Source: Norana najaformis (lineage: Eukaryota; Annelida; Clitellata; Crassiclitellata; Hormogastridae). From it: a stretch of 64,000 bases of DNA. The stretch is taken from contig OZ029920.1 of the NCBI GenBank assembly GCA_964023275.1, forward strand, positions 5,729,014 to 5,793,013, in the 5' to 3' direction. Every line of letters starts with the position of its first letter. Positions within the stretch are counted from its first letter, which is position 1. Shown piece after piece: positions 21,524 through 33,559 of the stretch. The notes below the pieces were generated by a model. That model did not search any database, was not told the origin of the DNA, and was given only the letters and a program-made list of their open reading frames with translations. The translations under genes were made by a program, and so were the position numbers.

Positions 21524-24500
21524 CTAGAAAAAACACAGAAAATATAAGAAATATAAGTTTAAGAAGAGTGCCATGTTATATAAGAACTTACAGTATATGT
21601 CTGTTCAGTTTTATGCTACTATAAGACCCTGGGTAATATACCTTTATGACACAAATAAATATGCGATATGATGTCTGTCGCCTGGTTAAGTTCAATCTAA
21701 TATTTGGGTTTAAAGCAATTTTAAGGCTGTAGGCTGCAAGAGGCTGACTTTGACAGTGTTAAGCACACGTTTTATTTGTCTTGTAAAGCATTACTGTGCA
21801 AACAGTACATTAAAATCTCTGAAACGGCTTATGTTTTTCATCCTCTTGCATTCTATCATTGGGCCTCTTTGAGACATCTACCTAGAAGCACTCATCATAC
21901 GCTTAACGACTGGCAATGTCACTAAAATTACAAGGTCTGCATACATTTGTCAAAAGTCGGCCAGTCGGTCGTAGAGTCCCTCCATGATTGACAGCCGACA
22001 TGACTCAGAAGACTCCACCTCACCGTTTAACCATCGAATCCGAGATTTCCGGATCCAAACGACGTAAGTAAGCCTTGGGCTCGACACAGTCCAAACGGGA
22101 ACCAGCCTACCTGTTTGAAGTTCTGCTGATTCAAACTGCCGCCGGGTTCCGATGATGTGCCTTTGTGAGTTTCTTAAAACGCGCTATACAAGTGAGTTTC
22201 TTAAAACGCGCTATACAAGTGCCTGGATATATACATACATGTGCAACAAATATCATTCAAAACGCACGAAATCTGAAGCAGGATCAATAAACAATTCCGA
22301 AATGCACGTTCAGACAAAGCTATCGTGAGACAGCGCACGCGGTGCTACGTTGGAAATCGATGATGATGGCGGTCTTAAGCTAGTGCAGGAGTGTTGTTGA
22401 CCACTCGGCTCACGACATGACATCAAAACTTACCAAACAACCTGGCTATTGCGGAGTCGATTTGATATAGCGCCGGCGATTAAGCTGGTCTATCTGATGA
22501 TGTTTATGCTGCGCTGAGATATTTTGGAGATTTGCATTTACATTTAAATTCACACTAGTATAGCCATCATTGCCTTCACTTTAAATGTTACAAGAAGACT
22601 TTATAAATAACCGCTAAGTGTGAAGATTTGTTCCGAACAAACTGATATAAAATGCAGTATAATCTGACATACCGACTCTCTTTTGGAAATGCTCTTGATC
22701 GGCTGTAAGAAGACAGTTTGACTTAGCCCAAACATTTGCTCCTCGAGATTTCAGAAATTCCTTGTCGAAGTCCGGTCGAGACAATAGTATGTGAAATAAT
22801 TCTGTCATAACTTCGGTGAGGCTATTAGATGCCACAGCATTTTTCATCTTGCTCAGTACTTCTTTGGATTTGCACCAAAACCACATAGCGATTCCTGTAT
22901 CCTTCCTAGCACGTTCATCTTGTTCTAACACCTCTGCTATCTCTAGGCCTCCTAAATTGTGTTGATGCAAGAAATACTGAAGATTATCTCCTCTTTCGTG
23001 AAACAACTGCTTCAGTTTTGGTAATAAGTCGGCCTCCAATTCATGGTTAGTTAATGGTGCTGCACGTGAAACGTTAGAAATTCTGGAAATTCTGACTCTG
23101 ACAGCAACTAAAATATAAATAACAAATGAAAATTATTACTGTAACTGATGAGATATAAATATGCTTACGTCAATTAACATTCCGGGCTGGAAATGAAAGA
23201 AAACTGACAGTTTGTACTGAATGATATTTAGTGTATGAATAAAAAATAGTAGCTTAAATAACTAATAATGCAATAAAGTTTACAAAAAGAAATGCAATTA
23301 CGCTTTTAATAAATATAAAAACAATAATTTTATTGTATATAAAACCACATTACAGCGCTCAGTTCAAAGGAATGGTGATAAATTGACAGTCAGAGGTAAT
23401 TACCAAGAAGTAGGCTTCACTGCACTATTCACCTGAAGAAGGGTCAATCTGTCTCAAATCTCAACCGCTTAAGATCGTCCAACGACGTACTGTCCGGACA
23501 CCAAGTTGGCACACACAATTTTGTTCTGAATTGCAGTCTTTGAAGTGTCTTTTTCAGAACAGTCTAACAGGTATTCGACAAATGTGAGCAACAAATTGAC
23601 TTTCTTTACGACTACTTCCTCACACAATGCAAGGCAAAAGCTTCAAAAGACCTATTTAATCTTACCTCCACCTTTTTCTAACAAATTTGCAGCTATGTAC
23701 TGGCCGGTCAGATGTAAGCAATCGACAAATGCGAAGTGCTTCTTGTACGAAAGAGATCTCAGGATATGTAGAAGTTCGTGATTTCTTTCTCTGCCGTATC
23801 GCAATCTTCGTAAGAAAGCGACATCCCTGACGGCCAGACAGCCAACTAATTGCAATCGGCTCATGAGGTCAAGGTCACAATGAATGATTTCTTCCAAGCA
23901 TTCCCTATTTATCCTCATGATATCTTGTCGCTTTTTTGTAATTTGAAAATAGTCTGAAAATAACAATATGTTATTATTGTAATTTGTTTTAAAAATTTGT
24001 TTAAAGACCAACATTGAGATCAACATATTTATACAAATACAGAAATATTTATGCATTAGTGAAGACGATGCAGTGACGCAATTTCAATACTTCATTTAAA
24101 AAATGATGTTGGAGACAAGTCACCCGAATGCTCCAGCGTTTTCAACAATAACCAGTTAATGACAGCAATAATGTATTGAGCTTATAATATTGATAAACTG
24201 AATAGCAAAAAACCGAATTTACAACGACAATATATAAAAAATATGTGCCGAGCAAATTCCCTATTGGCTATTGGAATCCGATAATTTCCAACATTCAATT
24301 GAATTCATTTAATCGTAAATGTATACCTTTTTCGCAAGTGTAGTGCGCTTTAAAATATTTATAGTTTCAGAATTAAACTTGTGCCTAAACGGTAATCTGA
24401 ATGAATTTTTTTTTTGAAAACCTGAGAAACAAAAGTCTGTTCAGTTCAATGCGGAAACTAACTCTTCAAAAGTTAATTCGATAAAGCTCAGAAATAGGCC

Positions 24501-24698
24501 CCACTTACGTTTAATATAGGGCACTGCGGTTCTTTCGAATCTTCGTTTGTTCTTGGCTATTATTTCAAACGAAAACCAACAGAGAGATGACAGTGACTCA
24601 AATATTTCCTTTTCATTTGGATGAGGTCGCAGCCAGAGGTGCAGAGCAAATGCCTTTGATAGAATCAATTCCATAACTTCTTTCGGTATATCATATAT
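20420..24698 (-). CDS. Gene B: CARD / F-box-like / beta-propeller-like protein
   Basis: Exons read on the minus strand are 24698-24509, 23953-23666, 23107-22673 and 21523-20420. Lengths of the first three (190, 288, 435 bp) and all phases match the corresponding gene A exons, so the two are paralogues. Domains: F-box-like segment, CARD, alpha/beta domain, propeller-like region. The last exon is frameshifted near 20718-20728. Downstream of the shift, YNREEQQLVALYDK resumes the homology, so the C-terminus probably runs to 20420. No exon matching gene A's 10006-9492 exon is visible upstream, and the 24698 exon starts at an acceptor (GTGTTTAG). The 5' end is therefore unknown or lost. Function as in gene A; intactness uncertain. 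Confidence 0.7.
22165..22218. repeat. 27-bp tandem duplication
   Basis: GTGAGTTTCTTAAAACGCGC... occurs twice head to tail at 22165 and 22192, perfectly. Confidence 0.9.
22430..22550 (+). repeat. Dispersed repeat copy
   Basis: CAAACAACCTGGCTATTGCG then GATTTGATATAGCGCCGG. It lies in the gene B intron before the propeller exon, parallel to the copy in gene A. Confidence 0.5.
22673..23107 (-). CDS. Gene B exon: alpha/beta domain
   Basis: The acceptor TATATTTTAG precedes 23107 and the donor GTATGT follows 22673; the phase is 1 on both sides. About 144 residues include NHELEADLLPKLKQLFHERG, then KDTGIAMWFWCKSKEVLSKM and LTEVMTELFHILL. It is paralogous to gene A exon 7390-6977. Confidence 0.65.
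23666..23953 (-). CDS. Gene B exon: CARD
   Basis: The acceptor TTATTTTCAG precedes 23953 and the donor GTAAGA follows 23666. The CARD pattern is INRECLEEIIHCDLDLMSRL, then GCLAVRDVAFLRRL, ERNHELLHILRSLSYKKHFA and CLHLTGQYIAANLLEKGG. It has the same length (288 bp) and phase as the gene A CARD exon. Confidence 0.8.
24509..24698 (-). CDS. Gene B exon: F-box-like segment
   Basis: Begins IYDIPKEVMELILSKAFAL after acceptor GTGTTTAG, then HPNEKEIFESLSSLCWFSFE and KNKRRFERTAVPYIK, donor GTAAGT. It is paralogous to 9112-8926. The F-box assignment is by motif only. Confidence 0.55.
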
Positions 24699-24699
24699 C

Positions 24700-25250
24700 T
24701 AAACACAAGCGCGCACATCATATTGAAGAAACAATATTCTCCCTAGCCTTCTCTATCCCTCTCACTACCCTCCTTTCTATGTCTGTCTGTATCGCTGCCT
24801 TTCCTTCTACCCGTAACTCCAGAACTGGTGACACCAATAATCATACAGCGAGCATAGTTAGTTTAAATTAAACATTGTTACCAATACATTTGTCAATATT
24901 GCACAAATGTCCTATATATATACACGATATCCAGAAAATGAATCACAAGAGAAATATCAATAACTGAAGTATATTTATAAAATATGTTGATACACTGAAA
25001 TATCTAGAGTAGAGGAGTCAAGATTATTTATTTGCATTCATAGCTTATGTTTCAAGTGTCTCTTGTTGGCCCGGACACATGCACAAAGGCGAGTAGACAA
25101 CTATTCAACTGCAGCATCGACAATTCACTTAATGCTATTACTGTGTGTTTAGTTGCTATTCAACGACGCTATGTCGTAACAAAGTTGATTAGCGTCGTCC
25201 TCCTCTTTTTTCCAGGCTTGGGACTGGCACTACCCGCTTCATTTTGTTGA
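24700..25250. other. Gap between gene B and the first plus-strand fragment
   Basis: Pyrimidine-rich tract (24740-24810) and AT-rich sequence. No exon resembling gene A's 5' exon is visible. Confidence 0.4.
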
Positions 25251-25251
25251 A

Positions 25252-25635
25252 ATGTCACCACTAAAAATCGCCATAAAGTATTCCACATTTTGGACCACTT
25301 ATAGACTATTTAAAGATTATCAGCTTAAAGAATTTTCCATGAAGGTGTTCACTGACAATTATCTTAGTGTAACAATGTATGCGGAAGGCAAAATGATTGC
25401 ATTAACTCTCGACACTGTAATCATCTTTGATTCGCAACTGAACGTCGAAAGAATCCTTCCATCCTTTAATCTTACTACTTCAGTGCGCGTATTTTATAGC
25501 AAAGAAAAGCGGCAGCTGATAATTTTGCATGATGACTTAAACCTTCCTTTTCGAAGACTACCGAACACTACTTTGGAGGCCAATGAATTCTTTATAAGGG
25601 TTTTCAACATAAAATATGATGACGAATTTGACTAA
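25252..25635 (+). pseudogene. Propeller C-terminal fragment (opposite strand)
   Basis: The open frame of 127 codons matches the last third of the gene A/B propeller exon: MSPLKIAIKYSTFW, then GKMIALTLDTVIIFDSQLNV, then VFYSKEKRQLIILHDDLN and FIRVFNIKYDDEFD. The remainder of the gene is absent, and related stretches at 37.5 and 61.5 kb are decayed. Because the frame stays open, a small expressed gene cannot be ruled out. The initiating ATG, however, sits where the exon interior should be. Confidence 0.65.
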
Positions 25636-25979
25636 TATGGAAACTAGAAAACTACTCATTTGACTAAATACAGAGACTAGAAAACTATGCGTTTGACTAA
25701 GTATGAAAACTAGTAAAATATGCCACATGAAACATATTAAATGAGAAATTCCTCTTAAGTATAATATGCTGAGCATTTATATATCGAAGAATACTATGAT
25801 GGGGCAGCCCAGCTTTATGACAACACCACTCAAGCAGCGAAAAGCAGTTTTTGGCCATTGTCCTAAAATTGTATACAAATTAGCGAAAAATATGACATTA
25901 CTGATTATGTTACAGACTGGTTCATGCAGAACAATCGTCTAATGTTTAGCGTTTTTGAAAAGAAAAATGACATTTTTAA

Positions 25980-26182
25980 CTTCATTTGACGAATCCATGT
26001 CGCAGTAGACTAATATTTCAACCGGTAAGGAACCAGATCCAAGGGCATAAACTTTATAAACATCACTTAAATTCTGACCGACTTTTTTATATCTCCGCAG
26101 TCTCGTGGCCATGTAATAACACCACGAATATCTAGAACGACACAACAGTAAATTTCTGGTTTTACTCACATTAATATGTGGT
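25980..26182 (-). pseudogene. Near-identical copy of fibrinogen gene exon 2 fragment
   Basis: These 203 bp equal 32192-32395 of fibrinogen-like gene 1 except for one base in a T run (six here, seven there). They include most of exon 2 plus the acceptor and about 27 bp of intron. The last 8 bases of the exon and the donor are absent. The copied protein text ([33 protein letters not shown]) is the start of a fibrinogen domain. Carrying intron sequence, it is a DNA-level copy. Confidence 0.85.
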
Positions 26183-26689
26183 CATAATAAAATAGGTGAT
26201 TATTGTTGTATTCGCGAACTTAAAGCGAAAATATCCAACATATTCTTGCTGTTTGCTATGATTACAACTGTTTCCAATTTTGTGACCATGTCATAGTGCT
26301 TGTATTCTGTCAAAAGCAGTCGGGGTCCAGTTTTACTGAAAAGCAGGTAGAACTGCGTAACCACTAATTTCAAATTAATGATGGAATGCTTTCTCTTTCA
26401 GTTTGAGAAGTTCATATTGTTTATGACAACAACGTGCTTGCGGTTAGACAGTACAAGAAAGCGAGCACCACGGGCTTGCTGAAGAAGTCCTTTTTTCCTT
26501 CAAGTCCATGAACCACCTCCAGTTGGTGTCCCTAGCACGCCTCAAAATGTTTCTCCATTGGCTTCTGTCTGTGTAATAAGCTCGGTTTCTGCACCTCCGT
26601 TATGCAGCAATACTAAAACCCCTAAAATCAGAACTTTTCAAGCTATCTTATTCTGCAACCGCTCTTACACCATACCATGACCACCGTCA

Positions 26690-27070
26690 TCAACGACTTC
26701 AGTCGTAACACCATGCCATCCTCCAGCATGACAATCCCCTTCGGATTCTGACCTGGCGTAGAAAGTGACCAAACAACCTGGTTCTTGCCAATCTTGCCAA
26801 GTTGATTTGATATAGCGCGGTGTTAAAACTGGTCTACCCCGCGCGGGTTCTGTACATCAGAGAAAGTTGGGAGATTACATAAAGTTACATTGCAACCATT
26901 GACATCGTCCTGTCATTCTCTTCGTGGTCTAGGCCTACATCTGACTCATAATCTGATCTAAAGACTTCTATCGCGCCGTTATCATAATGCCCAAGGGATC
27001 AATCGATCGTCGCTTCAATTGAAAATCGCAATCAAACTTATAATCATTTGCAGAAACCAGGTCGAATTCC
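26690..27070 (+). repeat. LINE-like 3' end, family C
   Basis: A decayed ORF end (KSELFKLSYSATAL) lies just upstream. The 3' part has GACCAAACAACCTGG, GATTTGATATAGCGC and AAGACTTCTATCGCGCCGTT. The same order occurs at about 62.8-63.2 kb. Confidence 0.5.
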
Positions 27071-27249
27071 TAAAAGCCAGGGAAACCAGAAGCCAGGCTA
27101 CGGTGAGTAAGCAAGTTAGAATACATGTATCTTTAGTTAAGACCTGAATGACCTCAAAGAAGTGACAGAACAAACTGCACTGAGCAGAGAATTCCAAAGC
27201 TTCCGACCAGTTCCGAGAACGCTGAGTATTCAAGGTACGACACAGTATC

Positions 27250-28940
27250 CATTACACGTAATCGAGTGCAATACCTATATGTATGAAGGGTGAACATGGA
27301 ACATAGAAAGTCGTAATAGTACTTTTAAACTAAACGACAGATTTAAATTGGATTCTCTGAACAATGGGCAACGAGTACACTGAATATTGGCCTAATACGC
27401 TGATATTTAGTGGTTTTTTATGGCTATTTTTAATGGACGCTTACCCACCTTAGCCAAACTTCTGGTTTCTCTGATCAATCTAAGTTCGATCTGGCTTCTT
27501 CATAGATCATGATTTTTTATTACGATTTCACTTGAAGCGATCATCGATTGGTGCCTTGGCATTATTATAACGGCGCTAGAGAACTCATTTTATTAGAGAA
27601 GATACAATTAGATTAGATTCCATAGTCCCATAGATCGTGATGTGGTAAAGTAACGAAAGTAAAACCCATGTAATGCAGCTGTCCCATTCATCGTGGTACT
27701 TTTTAAATATACATTTTTCCGACTCGTATTTCGACAATAGTTTCCTTTTTCAGTCGACCAAAGTAATAAAGTTTTTCATTTTCAGCACAAGATACGTATA
27801 CATTACGAAGGCAAGAAATTAATCTAAAGATATTACGAGTAGTTTTAAATTTTACAATTCAGTAACAATCCTCATTAACCAGTGGCACCACCAGCCATCA
27901 GCCGAATAGCACCTTCATATTGTTTAAACGTCACCTGTCTTTTAATACGCACTTGATTTACGTTTGTGTGCATACTTACTTGCCTAGATTTGGCTTAAAC
28001 TTCCTAGTCGCCGTAGTTAAGAATGACTAGATTTAGGATAATCTTAAGCCGGCCATCAATAGTATAAGAAAATAGTTAAACAGTGAAGACCAGTTCATAT
28101 AGTTTATGGATATTAAGTAGGTTTTAATGGGGGATTTGCCCTGTATTGACCAAGCACGTCCAGTGAAATCAGTTATTCAACAAGGCCGGATTTAACTGTG
28201 ACAAAGGTAATTGGAAAGGCATCCATTTTTTGGCAGACGATCGTTTTATAGTTGAAAATGCAAAGCCAAGCATGACTATGAGAATTGAGAAAATCGTCAC
28301 TGTTCAGCAGACTATTTCGGACAGATTAATTGTTTAAGGGCGAACGCGTTGAACAGAGAGTGAATCTTACGAAAGGTAGCAAAGGAGGTGGTTGTTACGG
28401 ACGCTTAGTAATTCTCAAAGTGTGATGTCTAATCGGTCGATTTGATTGAACTAAGTCGCCGTCTGAGACGAATAGAAGTGAAGTCTTAGCTGTGTAAAAG
28501 ACTGATCGATTAGTCGATTAGCGCCGAAAACGGACGATGGAAATTCGTCGCGAGTCGTAACGAGCTGAAGGTAACATAGATCGCCGTATCCGAACGTGTC
28601 TTTGTTTGTGAAACTGTGGATTAACTCATCGTCGAGTTGGGTAATCAAATTGAGAAACTTTTGTTCGAAAATTTATCGAAAGAACGGAGTAACTATTTGT
28701 CTTATAAGTGGTAATATAATGTTGTCTTGAGGTTTTGCCATTTTTCCCTCATTACTTTGAAGGACTGTGAGAAAACAGCACTGCCGCTTGAAAAGTGGAA
28801 ACAAATCGATTCATCTACTGGAGAACTTTTGAAAAACTGAATATGGAGAATCTCATCTTGGAGAAGAGAAGTTAGATTTTGCTGCCTCTTAAGCAAAGGT
28901 AATTTGCTGTTCTATCAGTAAGGGAGTTTAGTATATTTAT
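27250..28940. other. Mostly featureless, with one propeller fragment
   Basis: Apart from the fragment at 27720-27950, only stop-rich sequence is seen. Confidence 0.4.
27720..27950 (+). pseudogene. Propeller exon fragment, decayed
   Basis: TTCAGTCGACCAAAGTAATA, then a stretch matching 37340-37540 and 61315-61515. These encode the central propeller segment (SVNSNGNVLLLKI in gene A). It is interrupted by stops and ends where ATGTCACC-type sequence begins in the other copies. Confidence 0.6.
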
Positions 28941-28944
28941 TGTA

Positions 28945-29400
28945 TCACAATCGTAATCGTATTCCCGAGATTTCTACAGCTCCCAACGAAAGCCACGGGG
29001 CCAGCTTATTCACAGACGCTCAATCAAAACAAAATTGATAGGCAAAAGGGTTCAGTTCCAGGTCAAGATCCAAGATTCACGCAAAGAGACAGCGTGACAG
29101 CTACGGGAAGTGGTGTTTGGGGTTGGAGAGGAGAGAGAGATAAGAGAAAGAAGGGGTGCCAGGATAGGATCTGTGAAAGAGGAATGTTTTCAATCTTGAG
29201 TGAAAGGCCGAAGAAGAAATTGCAAGCGGTGGAGCACCGATCAGCCTGTACGGTGGGTCAGAAAACTGTCGCAGTTTCGTTTCCAGAGTGGTGGGGCAGC
29301 TATGGCTATGGAGCGATTACCAAATTTTAAGGATGAGATGACGGGAGGGCGGAGAAGTATTAGGGCAAAAGAGGAGCGGGTTGAGCTGTATGAATTGTAA
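28945..29400 (-). mobile_element. LINE family A, 3' end fragment
   Basis: Reading the minus strand gives the same ORF end and 3' UTR as 34836-35608: CCCGTCATCTCATCCTTAAA, AGCTGCCCCACCACTCTGGA, then TTGTTTTGATTGAGCGTCTG and GTAGAAATCTCG, with an ATTACGATTACGATT tail. Deletions and frameshifts are present. Confidence 0.75.
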
Positions 29401-30058
29401 TTGAACTATTTGGATGAATCATAATGAATTTTTCTTAATATAACATTCTGAAATTGACAGAAAACGAGCCATATACATTCTAGATTCTGATGATAAGATT
29501 AAGTGCTTTAGTTAGGTGTGCTGTAACACACTATCAATGTTTGTGGCTGGTAGTGGGCTCAAGTACTTATAGAGCGCAATTAGGTCTCTAAATTTAGTAA
29601 GTAGGAAATCCATAGAGATTAAGAGATCTAGGTAAAAAGGAACGAGACCGCTACAGTCCTTTGATTCTCAGGCGTTCTCGCAGGTGGTCCATATTTTGAT
29701 ACAGGTTGGTAGTACACATGAATGATTAAGTACAACTTTTTGTCATAAAAGCATTTATATATTCATACCAACTGATATGAACACATAAATTGATCCTAGT
29801 AATTAATTAATATATCATTATGAGGTTAAATTATTCGCACGATTTTAAGAAATATAAGAAAGATTAACCTATTTATACTAATTGATGTAAGCGAATATAG
29901 ATTATTCGTAAGGCTAAATTCAATGTTCCGAGCATCTTCTCATTGCACATATATTTGAATCATAATGATCTTCGTCTACCAATCGACATCCCCTGCATGC
30001 AGTCGTTGATCCAATTTCTCAGATCACCATTAAAGAAGTTGACTTCCACTCAAAGAGC

Positions 30059-33000
30059 TTAATTTCGAGGAGCAATTTTCATTTCCGTCTTCTTTAGAGA
30101 GTAATAGTGACCACGAAACGACAACCATTCAATACCGTCAGCGTACGACGTATGGTTACCACGCAGGTACAACCCGTTGAGATTTGAATGGTGGCAATAA
30201 TTGTACCACCAAGCACCGTGATAAGACAGGGCGCAGCTGCCTCCTGCGCGGTCGTGATCGGCATCCACTGTGCTGAACTCCTGGCCATTTTGATATGCCA
30301 TGTTGTCTCCTAAGTTATCGATAAACAAGAAGAATAGCAGTTCCTCAAAGTAACCTTTGTAGTGGCAGTCATGGATCTGCAGTATTAGCGATTTAATTTT
30401 TATAGTCTCGAGTTGAGAAAGTGGGCAGCTAGTGGTTAATATCACTGACTGACCATCTCACCGACAGACAGACAATATGCGATGTTTATGGCTGATTAAG
30501 CTAAAGTGAGCAGCGGAGCAGAAATCTAGAAACATTTTTCTGAATTAAGAATCCACGGCACAAGTACATCTCACAATGCAGTCAGGATGTAACGATGTAT
30601 GTATATATATGTGTAGGCCTAACATTATGAATATTTACAACACAACTGGCATTCGAACTCAATAATAAAAAAATATCTACAAAGCATAAGAAAAAAGAAA
30701 ACTATTTCCCGCATTTTATTAAAGAGTATTATCTTTGAAAATGTTATCAACACTTTTAATCGATTAGTGCAAAAGAACAATTGACACAAACTGACATGCA
30801 AACAAGCAAACAAGCATGCATAACGCATGCATACATACCTGCATTGCCAGAGTATTCTGAAACATTAAGTCTATATTTATCAGAGGCTGAACCGATAGAA
30901 AACTGTGCATATTCTGCGTATCGTTTATTTCCATCAAAATCTTCCAGTTCAACTCGCAACTTGTAGTTTCTGTTTGAGGTCAAGAGATGAAGTTCATTGT
31001 TACCTGAAATTAAACCATCACATGGCTTCTGTAACATCTCGCAAGACGAAAAATATTCCGCATATTATGCGAGTTTACAAGAAATAACTTTACACTGCTG
31101 TTTATACAGGTATCTGGTAAGTGATCGATTACCTTGCAATGTCTTGTCTTACCTTAACTTAACTCAGCTGCTGAACAAAGCAATATCGAATCTAACCGAT
31201 CTTCGCATAGCTAATTGCCCAAACAGCCTTTGGCAACTTACCAAGCCAGAATTCGCCTCTGAGATTTCCGAAGCCTTTTGCGTATTCGGCCCAAGACCTT
31301 TCGAAATTCTCGCTTCCGTCTTTACGTCTCTGGAACACCTATAAGTTAACGCAAAGCAGAGGACTGAGTAATCCTACGGTTTTAAACGCTTAACGAAGTT
31401 TCTATTTTAATCTAGTTGAATAATTTAAGAAAAATTGAGCTTTCAAATTTAACTTTGTCTTAATTAGAACGGGTGCACAGCATGTCTAAAGCCAGATTCT
31501 TACATGCGTGGTTTTCAGTTTCGTCAATTTATAACATAATAATAAGTAGGCCTACAGAGTATGATATGCTATCAAAAACAGTACATGCCGCAGAGAAATT
31601 CTAATGTGACTAGAGTACTCAAATATGCACGCCATATAATAATACATATCTGGCAATAATTGTATTAAAGACAACAAACAGCTTATTGTCTGCTAGAGAA
31701 ATTGTTTCCTCCGTCCAAGCGTTTTGTTACAACGTATGCTCAACGCTCTGTGCTTTAATTGTGTACAGATTACACCTGCAGTGTATACTGTGCCTTTACT
31801 CGTTAATTACTCTGCGCTCTTACAGTGTTTGCATTCACAATCTGAACGAATGTTAAATGATTTTTGCATTAGCCTCTAGCGAAAATACATCCGCGTCTCA
31901 GATTCAGGTGTACGGAGGTTGTGCGCGCTACAAATGCTTTAAATAAATAAAATTTCTGCTCTACGTCTATGCTCAAAACGTGATGCTTCATCTGAAATTA
32001 AACTCAAGCTGCTTCACACATAAAGGAAATATTTCTGTCTTCGAGAACAATTACGATAGAGTAGTGCAATAAAAAACGAACACATCGCATCATCTAATAG
32101 TCTAGTGCTTGTTGGCAGAATCTCAATTTTTACTCAGAAATGAGTGAAAGACGGAGTAGAGGTCAGAGACTTTAATTACTCACAAGCCAGGCTTCATTTG
32201 ACGAATCCATGTCGCAGTAGACTAATATTTCAACCGGTAAGGAACCAGATCCAAGGGCATAAACTTTATAAACATCACTTAAATTCTGACCGACTTTTTT
32301 TATATCTCCGCAGTCTCGTGGCCATGTAATAACACCACGAATATCTAGAACGACACAACAGTAAATTTCTGGTTTTACTCACATTAATATGTGGTTATAA
32401 AGTTGACTCCGGCACATATGAGTTCAAGTATAAGGAAACTGCCAGTTTCAGGTCCCGATATAAATCGAACATTCCATGTGCCAACCCGAGGGGTAGGCAA
32501 AAGGCATTTGGCTCAGTTAGTCTCTTCACCCTAACCCGCTTAACAGATTTGATTGGTGGAGCAACCTTAAAATGCGCTCCTTATTAACCCCAGCGATGAC
32601 CGATGCGGTATGGGAAAAGACTTGCATGATGGCAACGACTGTGCCGCCAACACCCGTGAAAATGTTGAGTGCAGCGTTGTCATGCTGGGCATCCACTCTG
32701 CTGAAGTGATGGCCCTTTTGATATGCCAGATCGTCTCCTAAGTGAGATAAAAAAGGAATAGCATTTTCTCAAAATAACCCCTCCTGGCAGTCATGGATCT
32801 GCGCCTAGCCTTGTGAAAAGTTCTTCAGTGTAGGATTTTCTTCGTAACTCGCCTGGTAAACGCAATGTAGTCAGATGGCCGGATCATTCACCAGTAACGT
32901 GGAACCGGTCATCTGCGTATTGACTGGCCTTTTCCGCCCTCAGGACTTTTGCCTCCATGGAGATCCTCCTCTCCCTTGGTCGATCGCGTGTAATGGTAAT

Positions 33001-33550
33001 GTAACTCTGAGTTTTTACAATGTAAAAAGTGCAATGTCCATCTGATCTTATTACATTAAGCACACGAAAATATTTTCACAATGTAGTCTAAAAATCTATT
33101 GTATTTACCTTGAGAAGCATTGGTGGTAGATGCACTTCGATTCTTGGAATATTGATCATGTTCCTCGATCAATCTGCCAACTGATTGAATATGGTCGTCG
33201 TGTTTTTCTGAAAGCTTCGATAAATTTTCAAACTTTACCTCCAAACGTTCGCTAAATTCAAGAACGTTTCGGACATTTTGATCGAGAGCTTCAAGACGAT
33301 TGTTGAAATTTTCGAGATTTTTAGTCATATTATTCAAATACCGACCAAGGAGGCCTTCGAGCTGAGTGCTGTTGTAGTTACAAACGCTCATCCGATTCTG
33401 ACAATTTTTTATTTCGTCCAAAATCGAACTCTGCATTTTAGCCTCATGGTTAAGGCTATTAACCTCACAGTCTCCGACCGTAGACTGTCCATCAACAGAA
33501 AAAGCCTCAACCAATACCACGATTAGCAGCATCAACATGATGTTTGACAT
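30059..33550 (-). CDS. Fibrinogen-domain secreted protein, copy 1 (intact)
   Basis: Exons: 33550-33109, 32368-32184, 31338-31242, 31003-30839 and 30309-30059. They total 1140 bp, 379 residues plus stop, with compatible phases (1,0,1,1) and GT-AG sites. Exon 1 has a signal peptide ([20 protein letters not shown]) and a long coiled-coil ([11 protein letters not shown] through [10 protein letters not shown]). Exon 2 opens the fibrinogen domain ([31 protein letters not shown]). Exon 3 has [12 protein letters not shown] and [12 protein letters not shown]. Exon 4 has [20 protein letters not shown] and SGNAG. Exon 5 has [20 protein letters not shown] and [12 protein letters not shown]. This is ficolin/FREP-like architecture. 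Such proteins oligomerise through the coil and bind glycans or acetyl groups extracellularly, often in immune recognition. Ligand unknown. Sequence to either side belongs to the duplicated unit. Confidence 0.88.
32430..32750 (-). pseudogene. Intron relic: fibrinogen last-exon copy plus LINE endonuclease scrap
   Basis: Within intron 1, 32745-32622 reads [20 protein letters not shown], a decayed copy of the exon 5 start ([20 protein letters not shown]). About 32490-32400 encodes [14 protein letters not shown], similar to the beginning of a LINE AP-endonuclease (GTWNVR motif). Both relics recur in intron 1 of copies 2 and 3, so they predate the tandem duplication. Confidence 0.55.
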
Positions 33551-33559
33551 TTGTTCACG

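Noticed and set aside
22165-22218. CRISPR-like direct repeats
   Set aside because: Only two adjacent units with no spacers; no CRISPR array is expected or seen in this animal sequence.
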